Position numbers and translations under genes: made by a program | Assembly: GCF_000264905.1 (NCBI RefSeq) | Contig: NW_006763134.1 | Coordinates: 158,916 to 222,915 of the forward strand | Origin: Stereum hirsutum FP-91666 SS1 | Taxonomy: Eukaryota; Basidiomycota; Agaricomycetes; Russulales; Stereaceae | Direction of reading: 5' to 3' | Length of the DNA stretch: 64,000 nucleotides | In this document: piece by piece, positions 34,898 through 45,592 of the stretch | How positions within the stretch are numbered: position 1 is the stretch's first letter | Layout: every line of letters begins with the position of its first letter | The notes under the pieces: model-generated | What the model saw: only the letters and a program-made list of their open reading frames with translations | Database searches by the model: none | What the model was told of the DNA's origin: nothing

Positions 34898-37800
34898 TCA
34901 AACTCCACCGCCCTCGTCCCACCTCCTCTTCATCCCCCCTCCCAGCCCGCTCGACTCCGACCCCTGGACCCCTCCAGATGCTGGCCCCCAGCCAGAAATC
35001 GCACCCGGCACCCCACCATGTCCATGACTCGCCATTCCCCACCCCTGTTGCATCTGTGCCTGCGCCTGCTGCTGCTGTTGCTGATGATGCTGTCTCATCG
35101 ACTGCTCATAGCCCACATAACTCGAGTAGGGCATCGGGTTGGCATTGGGATTCGGGCCCGTCTGCGTCTGTGTCTGCGGCATACCCCCATGTACGTGACC
35201 GTGCGTAATAGGTTGAGGATGTCCATAGACGGGCTGCTGCATCGAGCCTGCCATGGGTAGATTGGAGACCGGTATCGGCAGCTGTATCGGCATCGACAAC
35301 GATATCGTCCCGTTATTGCTGGTGTTGTTGCTGACGCCGCTGGGGCCCGCGACACCCATCCCCATCCCCGACGCTCCCATGCCCGAACTCACGTTACTGC
35401 TCGGGTTCAAATGCGCCCCAGACCCAGACCCAGACGCAACCGAAGCCCTCCTAACCTCCTCACTCCCCCTTTCTCTCTCCTTCTCCAAGCCCCTCACGCT
35501 CCCCTCCATGCCCTCAATCTCCGCTGCCAGTCTCTGATTCGCGATCTTCAGCTGCTGCAGCTCGTACTGCCAGCTCGACTCCTTCGCCGTTTCGAGTTCC
35601 TCGAAGATATTGCCCCGGCGGTCGAGCAGGGCAGGATACGATTCGAACCGACTGGGGTGGGGGTGTCGAGGGTGGGGCGAGGAGGAGGAAGAAGTGGGAT
35701 ACCGGAGTTGACAGATGATGGAAGATGATGAACGATTCGGCAGTGGTACTGACGACGCGGAGTAAGAAGACTCGCGTAACGCCGCCGCCGCATTCTCATC
35801 GTTCCCAGGATAAAACACGACCTCCAGATCGACCTCATACCCATCCTTCCTCTTCATCCTCGCCACCACGCTCTCGCTCTCCGCACGATAGCCATAGCCA
35901 TAGCCGAGACCCGAGCCGGACGTCGTGGCGGTCATGTTCGTAGGCGCGTACTGATGCTGCTGAGGATGGGAATGCGAATGGTATGCGCCCGAAATAGGGG
36001 AGACGGACGACGAAGTCTGGGCAGATGATGATGACCGCTCCACGACCTTCCTCAACGCCATCTCGACCTTCTTTCTCTCCTCCATCCTCTGCCTGGTGCC
36101 CACATCCTGCGTCTCAGACCCACCGTTCGCCGCCGTCGCATGCGCACCTCCATACCCACTCATTCCCGCCCACTCCATCGCAGCCCCAGAAGTCGACGTC
36201 GACGTCCCTATCCCGACCAGATCCGCCACGGACATCCCAATAACCTCACCCACGCCCCAACCGAGCAAATCCTTCACCGCAGCCCCCATGAACAGCACCG
36301 TGCCCCCCGCACTCCAGATCCCCCACACCTCATTCTCCTTCTCTCCTTCCTCGTCCCCATCCCCGTCCGCAACCCGTCCCTCGCCATCCTTCTCCGCCGC
36401 CATCTCATCGCCACCGTTTCGCGCTCGCTTCGACAATCGGGACGCATTCGGAAACGAAGACGGGGACAAGGAAGATGCGGGCGCAGGCGGAGGCGCACGC
36501 CCGACGGCGTTCCACTCCAACCTCGGCACCTCCCTCGACCTAGCCGACAGAATGATCGCCTTCCTACCCTTCCCCGGCTCGATATGCAATCTCCCTCTAC
36601 ACTCCACCCAGACATACTCTCCCTCTTCCTCTCCATCGTCCTCGCCTTCTCGCTTCCGCTTCCGCTTATTATCACCCTCTCCTTCACCACCCTCCGTCTC
36701 GCTCTCCTTCCCGCCTCCGGAACCAGACGCAGGGACCGAAAACGACCACCGCACCCTCCCCTTCGTCTTCGCCCTAAACAAAAAATTAACGCTCTTCGGC
36801 GCTCCCATCCCTATCGCTGTCCCCATCGACCCTGCCCCCGTAGCTGGTCCACCCCCCCAGTTCCCCCCAAACATACTCTGCCCCTGTCCCTGTCCCTGCC
36901 CCTGCTGCCCCGATGCCTCCGACTGCACAGCGCCAATCCCACCCCCACTCGATTCCTTCAACTCCCGCATGAGCGGCACCACGTCGCTCTTGTGGCAGAA
37001 ATCAACTACAGACTTCCCCGCGAGCTCTTCGGGCTCGAACCCGAGCACACGTCTGACGCTGGGCGCGACGTAGAGGAAGGTGCCTTTGAGGGAGAGGACG
37101 ACGACGAAGTCGGGTGAGGAGTCGAGGAGGAGGAGCGAGAGCGGGTTGTTGCTGTCGTAGTGCTCGTGTTGCTGTTGGAGAGTTGGTGGTTTGGAGTCGT
37201 CGTTGGCATTAGTAGGCGAAGTCGGCGAGGAAGGAGAGGAAGGGTCCCCGGAAGAGCTTTGTATCTGAGCACGGGCGTGTGAGTGGGGAGACGCTGATGA
37301 GTAGAAAGCGGGATCCGCGAGGAGTGCACGGAGGTCCTTCGACACTGCGTTACTGGCATACGAGGCATTCCTCCTGTCCCTCGCGGTGCTGCCAAAGCCA
37401 TGACTACCCACTACAACGGCCGGAGGCAGACCACTCGATGGCGGTAACGTGAAGTTAGTCGAGTAGTTGACCATATAACTCCCGTCCTTCAACTTCTCCA
37501 AGATCGCACTCGGCTGCTCCGTCAAGTCCACCTGGAATCCGACATGATAAACGACCTCCTCAGACTCCTCCGGCGCATTGAGCACGCCTCCGGTAACGGG
37601 GATAACGGAAACGAGATTGATAAACTGGGAGCCGTTCTTGCGATAGTTCACCATCGACGTCTGGCATTCCTTGTCGGCGACCAGAGACTTGCGCATGTAC
37701 GCCACCGCGTCTGGGCTCGTATACTGCCTCTTCTCGCCTTTAGCTACATTTCCCTCTGGAGCCTGCAAGAAACGGCAATTACGGCCTAGGACCTCGTGCT

Positions 37801-39099
37801 CAGGGTAGCCCGTGAGAGTATAGAACGATGGCGAGGCGTAGACGACGGGCGAGTCGTATCTTCGCGTATCGACGATGACGAACGAACAAGACATGTCGAC
37901 TGGGCCGAGCATGATTTTGGGGTGCGGACGAGTCGCGACGCGAGCGAGGATGGAGAGAAGGTCAAAGCCTGACGTCGAATATACTGGGAGGCCGAGGGCG
38001 GAAGGGACGGTGAATGGAGCTAGAGGTCTTCCGATCGAGCCACGACCGAAATGGGGTAGCAATTGGTTGAGAGAATGAGGGACGACCATGGGTCCGCTGC
38101 CATCCTGCCTAACGGAGGATGGAACGATGGTGTGAGGTGGGGGTGGTGGACCTTGGTGCTGTTGGGGCGATGGAGGGACGGCGGATTGTGGAGATGAAGT
38201 GTATGGTTGGAAGGAAGCTGTTGCGGCTGACGGGTCGATGGTGAGTGATGCGTGGTTGGAGTAATCGTTTGAGGAGGATGAGGCATATCTGTTGATATCG
38301 TGAGCCTGTGATGCTTGTGGCGTGCACAACATGACGCAGAGTAGATCATTCAGAGTATGGCCCGGTGACGAAAGCTCAAACAATACGCGCTTCATAAGCA
38401 GAGACGGTGAACACGGAAGGCATCACCTGTCCAAGACGCATACCCAGAGAAAAACAGACATGCCAGCATCTCGACGAAGAGATCGGGGCGGTCCTATGCA
38501 TAACGACATAAAGGCACAGGCCACCATGCGACATCTTACCATACGGGGCCACAGCAAACTCTGATATGTACACCCATTCAATTCGCTCCAGGGTCGCCGT
38601 AATGTACGATCCGTGGCATGAGAACACGCATACATCGACTGTGTATGCGGTGGATATGTGCGCTCCGACGCAACAGAATGCACGAAAGCGACATGGCTCG
38701 AAGTTGCCATGGCGCACCGCAGGCCCCACGGCGAGAAACTAGACGATGAAAAAAATTAAGAACGCACAATTGCTCTCCAGTCTTTCCAAACCCAGAATTC
38801 TGAAACCATTGATTACCAGCGAGCGAGCTCATTCCAGCCGGCGAGGAGAACATGCCCGCGGGCAACACCTCCGCTCCTCCTCCCAGTGCGAGCGTCGGTG
38901 GACCGGCATACATGAACTGCGGCATCTGAAACTGTATCGGCCTCGAGAACGTGGCGGAGTCGAGCTGGCCATCGTGCGCGTCGTACTGTGGATGGATGTT
39001 ACTCTGCTGGTGTGTTTGCTGCGACGAATGTGAGTAGCCGTCATCGACGGCGGACGACTGGGACGGTTGTGGCTGCTGGAGATAGCGTTCGAAAGGCAT
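34898..39099 (-). CDS. wc-1: White collar 1-type blue-light photoreceptor (LOV/PAS)
   Basis: Exon 1 39099-38768, intron 38289-38767 (479 nt), exon 2 38288-34898. This totals 3723 nt (1240 aa), phase 2 matched. The LOV domain is about residues 270-390. Its core, EVLGRNCRFLQAPEGN, holds the Cys that forms the flavin adduct, followed by RKNGSQFINLVSVIPV and VGFQVDLTEQP. Two further PAS-like domains follow (LLLLDSSPDFVVVLSLKGTF and VWGIWSAGGTVLFMGAAVKD). The rest is Gln/Ser/Gly/Pro-rich, and a basic MKRRWDEGGG is at the end. There is no C-x2-C-x17-20-C-x2-C GATA finger, as is usual for basidiomycete WC-1. The protein would therefore bind DNA through a WC-2 partner. It senses blue light and drives photo-response genes in the nucleus. 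The long first intron could hide a small exon. Confidence 0.92.
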
Positions 39100-39424
39100 C
39101 CTGGGCGGATCAAGCGCGGCTTGCTCGTCGCCGGCAACGATGAGCAGAGGGATACGTAGGACGTGGAGTGCGTCGAAGAGGCAATAAGAAGGAAAGGAAA
39201 GGAAAAGGAGGAGCGGGCGTGGGGCAAACAGCAGTCGGCGCACGAAATTGAGACGGGGATGAATAACCCCATTTCGAGCGCCGACCATATCCCCGGCAGG
39301 CGCGGCCGAGGCCTCCCCGAGCTTGGCGCGACGTCACTCGTCCCGATCTGGCACTCCGCTCCTCGTTCGTGGACGCGCAGATCTCCTCCGCCGCACTCAC
39401 CGTCCGCTCGAGTACATAACCCCG

Positions 39425-39432
39425 TATAAATA
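39425..39432 (-). promoter_or_regulatory. Candidate TATA box of WC-1
   Basis: TATTTATA on the minus strand (TATAAATA on plus) lies 326 bp before ATG 39099. That would give a 5' UTR near 300 nt. It could equally be an AT patch, as it reads almost the same on both strands. Confidence 0.3.
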
Positions 39433-41037
39433 GCGAGACCTTCCAAGCCATCGACGTCCCCTCCTTTTCACGTCCACAAGTCCTCCCCTGGTCCGCGCAC
39501 ACTCGCACGCGAGCTGTACGAGAACGGAGCTACTAATGTTTACCGCAACATACAAAGTTGCCGGAAAATACATACGGACACACCAATCAGCTGCCAAGAT
39601 GCCCTATGTGTGTCTGGACTCTGCCGTGCCTTGGCATACGCGCGTGGTATAGCAAATCAACCAAGACACGGTGTTCATAACAGCCCAAACCATCGTCGTG
39701 ACACAGATACAGTGATAGCACCCGACGCCACGACCAGCGCCACTCCCGCCTTGGCCAGCTACCCCAATCTGCGTCGACGCCAACTCTCGCACGAGCGGAG
39801 CGTGCGAAATCGACGAACGAGGGAAACTGTCAGATCCATCGTCTGAACTTCCGGATTTATACAATCACTTCACTTTAAGTACTGCGCTAGAGAATTCGTG
39901 GTAGTAAGTAGACGTCCAGTGATGGCTGGAATACGATCATTCATGGCCAGTGTGTACTTCTATACCACCCACGCAATCGCAAGGAAGCGCCTCCTTAGTA
40001 CGGCCGCGGACGCGACCTTCAAGCTTAGCTTCGTCAGCGGGAGCGGGAGCGCCAAGCACCCTCCCTCCGCCCGGGCGTCCATTTGAGTATACGTATATAT
40101 ATTGCTCTTGTGTCACTACGATGAACGTTCAGGTTCTTCAAAGTCCGAATTCACCGTTGCGACCCCGACTTGCAATCAAGTACTAGTCAACCCCCGGGCT
40201 ATCCGGGGACCTATAATATCAAAGTTGGCTCGTTCAAGAACAAGGGCCTCCTCCAAGTCGCAAGAACAGACGCCATGGCGAAATAAATATATGAAACATT
40301 ATTATAAACCTGTCTATCAACCTCGACGCTTCTAAGTTCTTGGTCCACGGCCGCCGACTCAACGCGGAAGCACCGCAAGCAAGCTCCACAACTGTGGGGG
40401 CTAGTACTTTCGACGTCGGAAGTGGTACCGTATCTGTCAGAACGTCAGAATATGGCCATGGGTGCAATAAGGTGCGGAAGAGGAGTCAAAGATGTCATAT
40501 AACGATCGAGCAGAATGCAGACGTTCGAGGAGGTTTTTTTGGCATAATATATTTGCAACAATCAAACAATGGAAAAGATCAAAACAAAAAAAATGTCGTC
40601 CAAGCGCAATGCCATTCGAGCCATCCAAATCTAGCTATCGAACAAGACAAAAAATAGACCGACTAAGATCATAAACGCCAAGAGGACATATCCATCTTCG
40701 CCCCTTTTCCCCTAACCAGGAGCCACATGTCTCGGCTCGAGTAGTGAATAGAGGGGCGTAATAAAAGTAACAACACAGAAACGACGAAACGCAGAAACAA
40801 AGCAACAAAACATAACACACGTCGCACTCGGAACACAATGATCAACTCACTGCTCAAGGATGATGACGGATCTCACACAAGGGTCACTCGACGACGCACA
40901 CAGCAGCCGACTGATACGCATGGTATTCAACCGTTACCTCGCCAACGATACGTGTAACGTACATGTCAGACGTCCGACAACGCCACGAATCCCAATCATA
41001 GATGCAAAAGGAAAGAACGAACAGATCAGCACAGGCC
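39433..41037. other. Intergenic, no gene seen
   Basis: About 1.6 kb holding WC-1 upstream sequence and, towards 41037, the 3' UTR of the L10 gene. The frames present are short and unsupported. AT-rich runs occur at 40095-40110 and 40290-40320. Confidence 0.5.
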
Positions 41038-41896
41038 TTAAGCCTTGAGCTGGTTGCGCAAGTTCTGCTCCAAGGGGCCCTTGGGGCGGATGAACTGCAC
41101 GTAAGCACCGTCCCTACACGATTCAAAGTCAGCAACGTCCACACATACCCGCGTGCATGAAAGGCAGGGCAAGAAAGATACGCACTGGATCACCCTCTTA
41201 TCCTCCTTCAACTTGGGGTAGTCCTCCCTGTTGACGTTCGTGAAGCCCCACTTGCGCGAGACGATGATCTTCTGCCTTCCGGGGAACTTGTAGCGAGCAC
41301 GACGGAGAGCCTCCTGGATGACGGGGGCGTTTGCGTCCTTGCAACGGATGGAAAGGATGATCTGGCCAATGTTGACACGGGCGACGGTGCCGTAGGGCTT
41401 GCCCCAAGCGCCACGCATACCGGTCTGGAGCCTACACAACACACCAACACATCAGTCAGCTCTCTCCGCACACCATTGCGGGATGACAAAGCGTGGAACG
41501 CACCTATCGGCTCCGGCACACGACAACATCTTGTTGATACGGATGACGTGGAAAGGATGCGGCCTTACACGCATGTGGAAGGAATCCTTGCCGGAGGTCT
41601 TGGTGACATACTTGTTGGCGCAGATACGGGCGGCTTCGAGAGCTTCCGAAGAAAGCTGCTCGTACTCGTCGGAGACCAAGTGGCAGCAGAAGGGGAACTC
41701 GTCGACGGATGCACGCTTACGGCCAAGATCGAAAATACGAATCTAAGAGCACCAGCATGTAAATCAGACATTGTACGCATAGTACAGGCGGGAGAGATGA
41801 AGGTACCTTGGAGTCGGGAACACCACGGTTGTACCTCGACTTGGGGTACGGCTTGTTCTTGCAGTAACGGTAGCAACGGGCGGGACGGCGACCCAT
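41038..41896 (-). CDS. rpl10: 60S ribosomal protein L10 (uL16, QM family)
   Basis: ATG 41896 ([20 protein letters not shown]), stop at 41038, in about four coding exons. All family landmarks are present: [67 protein letters not shown], the flexible loop [20 protein letters not shown] next to the peptidyl-transferase centre, and [10 protein letters not shown]. The protein joins the 60S subunit late, in the cytoplasm, and is needed for subunit joining. Length (about 212 aa) is normal. A further 5' UTR intron is likely (see next entry). Confidence 0.97.
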
Positions 41897-41903
41897 TTTG
41901 TCT

Positions 41904-42132
41904 ATAGAACGACAGAGCAGTCAGTAAACCATCCAAACCGCACTCTGAGGCCACAATTCATCCACAAAGTCCCATTCCCACTCTGAGCCCTAAGTCCAGG
42001 CGTGCCACCTCATCCGAACTCGCTCGTCTCAATCCATCCCTTCAAACTCTCCCAAACCGCCCAATCCACGCCCAAACCACCAGAACTTCGCACCACAGCA
42101 CGAACGAAGCGAAACGGAGGGGCGTACTCACA
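41904..42132 (-). other. Probable 5' UTR intron of rpl10
   Basis: On the minus strand a GTGAGTACG donor near 42132 and a TCTATAG acceptor near 41904, eight bases before the start codon, bound about 230 nt. 5' UTR introns are usual in ribosomal protein genes of basidiomycetes. Confidence 0.5.
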
Positions 42133-45100
42133 TGAGTTGTAGTGTTTCTTGAGGGAGGGGGGGAAAGAGTGCGACGACGGGGCGAGCGGCGTCGGCTTTT
42201 TGAGGGCGTGGACTCCGGGACCTGTGCTCTTTTGCTTTGTGAGCAGCTTTTGGCTGAGTGAGACCGAATGACGCAATGCTGGCTGAGTAAGTCGGGCGGT
42301 TTGTCGGCGAAGATGGGTCCGTGGGAAGGGAATGGTGGTGCGTGGACCGGTCCGATGCGGCGAATAGGGTAACGCCGAACGACTTTCTCGTCTCAAGGTT
42401 GCTCGCACACAACTTGCACAATACTTTGCTCTGTGCTGCTCTTGACAACTCTTTCCATCTAATTGATGCTCTTGGACTCTGACCGCATCTTCTCACGTCA
42501 GGATGATTCTGTTGACTCTGAAATGCATGATCAATCCGCTGGACAGGGTCTTACGGCGTAACTGTGGGTTGTCCTTGACTCGAAACGGGACCGACGAAGT
42601 GCTTTCTCATCTCCTTGGAGTGACTCGTAGGCCAGGCCGAACAGCCTATATACTCGGCCTTCTCTGCTCTAGAGTGTTAGAACTCTGTTACGGAGGATGG
42701 CGCTCTCGAATGTACATTGACATACGAGGAGGTCGTTTCACGATAATATGCAGGTCTGCATGAGCTTGTTCCGGATACACAGCCGGAATTGCGTTGCATA
42801 GGTCATCTTTTGAGTTACCCTCCAACTATGTTCGAGCGAGGATACGGCTGAGCGCACTATCTCTTGTTGGACAAGCGGGCATCTCGAGTCTGAATGTCGG
42901 CGTGTATCCAACGCTGTCGAGCGAGGATCTGGACCGACAGACGTGGCGACATCGTCCTCACTCGAGAGGAAGTACATACAATGAGACTTTCCGTGGGATT
43001 TGAGCACATCTGTTCTCTGATGTTAGACACACAGAGGCACGTCATTGGAATTTGGACGAGGAACTTCCAGCGGTTTGCAGAGTCGTAGTCGCACCCAGAT
43101 TTCTCGCGGAGAAGCCTGTGCTCCACTCGGAGGCTGGAGCTGTCTCCGGCCATTCCGACGGGCCACTCTACACGGGGCCACAGTGCTCGTCCTCGAGCCA
43201 GCCTCGATGCTGCCACTTAAATATTGGGTTTTAGGACTGTGAGTTGTCAACAACACACTAGAATCACTTGTGCAATTTTTGAGATGGAGATATCTCGAAA
43301 CATTGCTTTACAGTGGAGGGTGGCCCGCCGCCAGAGGACGGGTCGTGGCGCTCACAACCTGTTATGGGAGTCGGTTGCGTCAGAAGAAGCCGCAAGCCCC
43401 ATCGCAGAAAAAAGCGACTGCGACTACGATTCTGCAAATTGCTGTCAGAGTTCTAGAGAGTGTGTGTGCTCATGGCGCCTTGTAATACTTGATATCATCG
43501 CCGCAAGGTTGACACGGACATGGATATCCCATAGGTCTGCTTTGGAGGATCTCTTGCCCCAGAATCTCGCAATAAATGCCTGTATTCCCCTCGCCTCCAT
43601 CTCGGACAACATCTTAGACTTGTCACATCGTCAACGTATACGTACCGTCATTCACCTCTCTCCCACCTTCTTCCTCTTGACTTTTGACTACATCCCTCGC
43701 GTTCGTTAACCTTGAAGGGTTGTCCCACATCGGCACAGTAACATTACCGCTGGCTGATCTTTGGTCGTCCCGCAAGCTTGATAAGCGAAGTACGAGCCCC
43801 TTCAAGTTGACTGAAAGACCAGAAGGACCAGTCAACAATCCACGAGCGATGATTTGACATCCTGACCATGCTTCCACCTCCTCCGGAAATTATCTTGCTT
43901 GGGCAGCCATGAAGCTGAAGTAAGAAAGGAGTCGAAGTGGAGGGACCGGGCAAGTCATTGTTGAGATGGTGGTATTTGCCTCAGTTTTTCACATAACAAG
44001 CTGGTTTTCAGAGGCGGGGTGGAAAGATCAGACGGCGAGGATCCAGGACCCATTAGACGGATATTAGGAGTACAATACTTGTGCGCATTAGGCGTCCGTA
44101 ACGCACAGCAGCACAGCACATATTCTACCCAAGGCGAGCACCAGTATTGTCTGGCACGGATTTGGCTTTGGTCGTAAAATGCAGGCAGGAGGACAGAGCT
44201 GACGGGAAGACGCTGCTTATAACACTCCTGTGACCGAGAATACCGCGTCATACGTATCTAGCGATAATCTAGTCCTGAGACGAAGTGATAATGCGACGAT
44301 GGGGTGCACTACTTCGTCTCACCAGCGTGTCGCAACAAGCATGGTGCAATAGGTCATCTGAAGGATGGTCCTCTATATCAGTATACTATACTGTATGTAT
44401 GAGATGGTGACGACCAGTAGATAAAAAATATTAACCTCGTGTGACCATCTGCAATGAAAGACCCCCCTGATTGGCCAAGGGACCATGCCATTGGATCGAG
44501 TAGACACTATTAGCTGCAGGGAGCTCCTAACCGTCGAACAAGAAGTTGTCTACACGAATAAACTCGAGCCGTAACGCTCTCCAAAAGCAGATATCGACGT
44601 CTATCATTGGGCAATCATAGCCAACGGTCCACCGACAAAGGAGTCACAGGCGCGTCGCGTCCTTGTTCCACTCCCGTCACTCCCTTCGATAGAATAGGAT
44701 AGAATACAATTGAACGATTCACGCTCACCGAAATGACCGCCAGAGCCCCAAATCTCACAGTCATGTCATGTCGCCTGTCGTCGTCACCTACGAATACTCA
44801 CACACGCGAAGTTTCCACAGGGGTCGCCACCTCGGGAACAAGTTTGAAGAAACGACAAAGATAGGATGATCAAACGCCAGACTGTCGGAGCAAGTCGGAC
44901 ACCAATAAACATCACGAAGTTTCTCTTGCTGGAGCGTTTGCCGCAAGACAACTGCTTGTTGCGTACTATAAGTATAGGCTCGCGTTGACAATTCATGGAT
45001 GGACATCTTCCATACCTCGTCCTTCGCAACACTTTGTTGGATGTCGGCCGAATCAGGAATAGATGCCACGGGGTGGGAAGGAACGCAAAAAGGGACAGAG

Positions 45101-45592
45101 GTCTGCCGAGAGCGACCGCTTGAAATTGCGTCTCGGGACGCTGCGGCCTCGACTGGGAGATCGGAAATACGAAAGAGACTCCGGCGTTCCAGTGCAAGGC
45201 CTGAGACCTTATCATCTTTGCGCCAAGGGGACCTCTGTTGATCTTCCGCTTTGTTGTTCAGCGGTGTGACAGCTGTAAGGTCTCCGGACGAGATGCAAGG
45301 AGTCCATGGGGGATAGAGGAGTGTGTGGGTGGGACGTGCCTTGCGATAAGTGAAGCAGAAGGGGGTGGATGGAGAGTGGTGGCGGAGAGAGTGAAGGGAG
45401 GCGAGCGGACGTTACCCCGCATGATTGATTGACAGCTCGCGTCATGTATCCCAAGAAGGAGAAGCCGGCGGAATCGAAAACGTGGCAAACGAAAGTCCGA
45501 CTGTTTGGTGGTCCCCGAATCCTATCCAGCGCTTGCCGTTCGATCTCCTTTCTTCCACTTTCCCAACGACTCCCTCCTCGCTGACGCCTCCC
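42133..45592. other. Large gene-poor region between rpl10 and Tup1
   Basis: About 3.4 kb without a gene I can support. Frames of 60-160 codons on both strands lack starts, splice sites or family resemblance. A 26-nt inverted repeat (43068-43093 and 43419-43444, 23 of 26 bases matching) encodes SGCDYDSAN on minus and SDCDYDSAN on plus. It may be a relic of two head-to-head copies of something. Tup1 upstream sequence should occupy the right part. Confidence 0.45.

Noticed and set aside
36096..37117. Two 325-codon plus-strand frames opposite WC-1
   Set aside because: Both are Pro/Ser/Arg-rich mirror frames of the WC-1 low-complexity region, with no splice or start support.
40195..40216. CCCGGGCTATCCGGGG near-palindrome
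   Set aside because: Short and imperfect, in gene-free DNA with no second copy seen.
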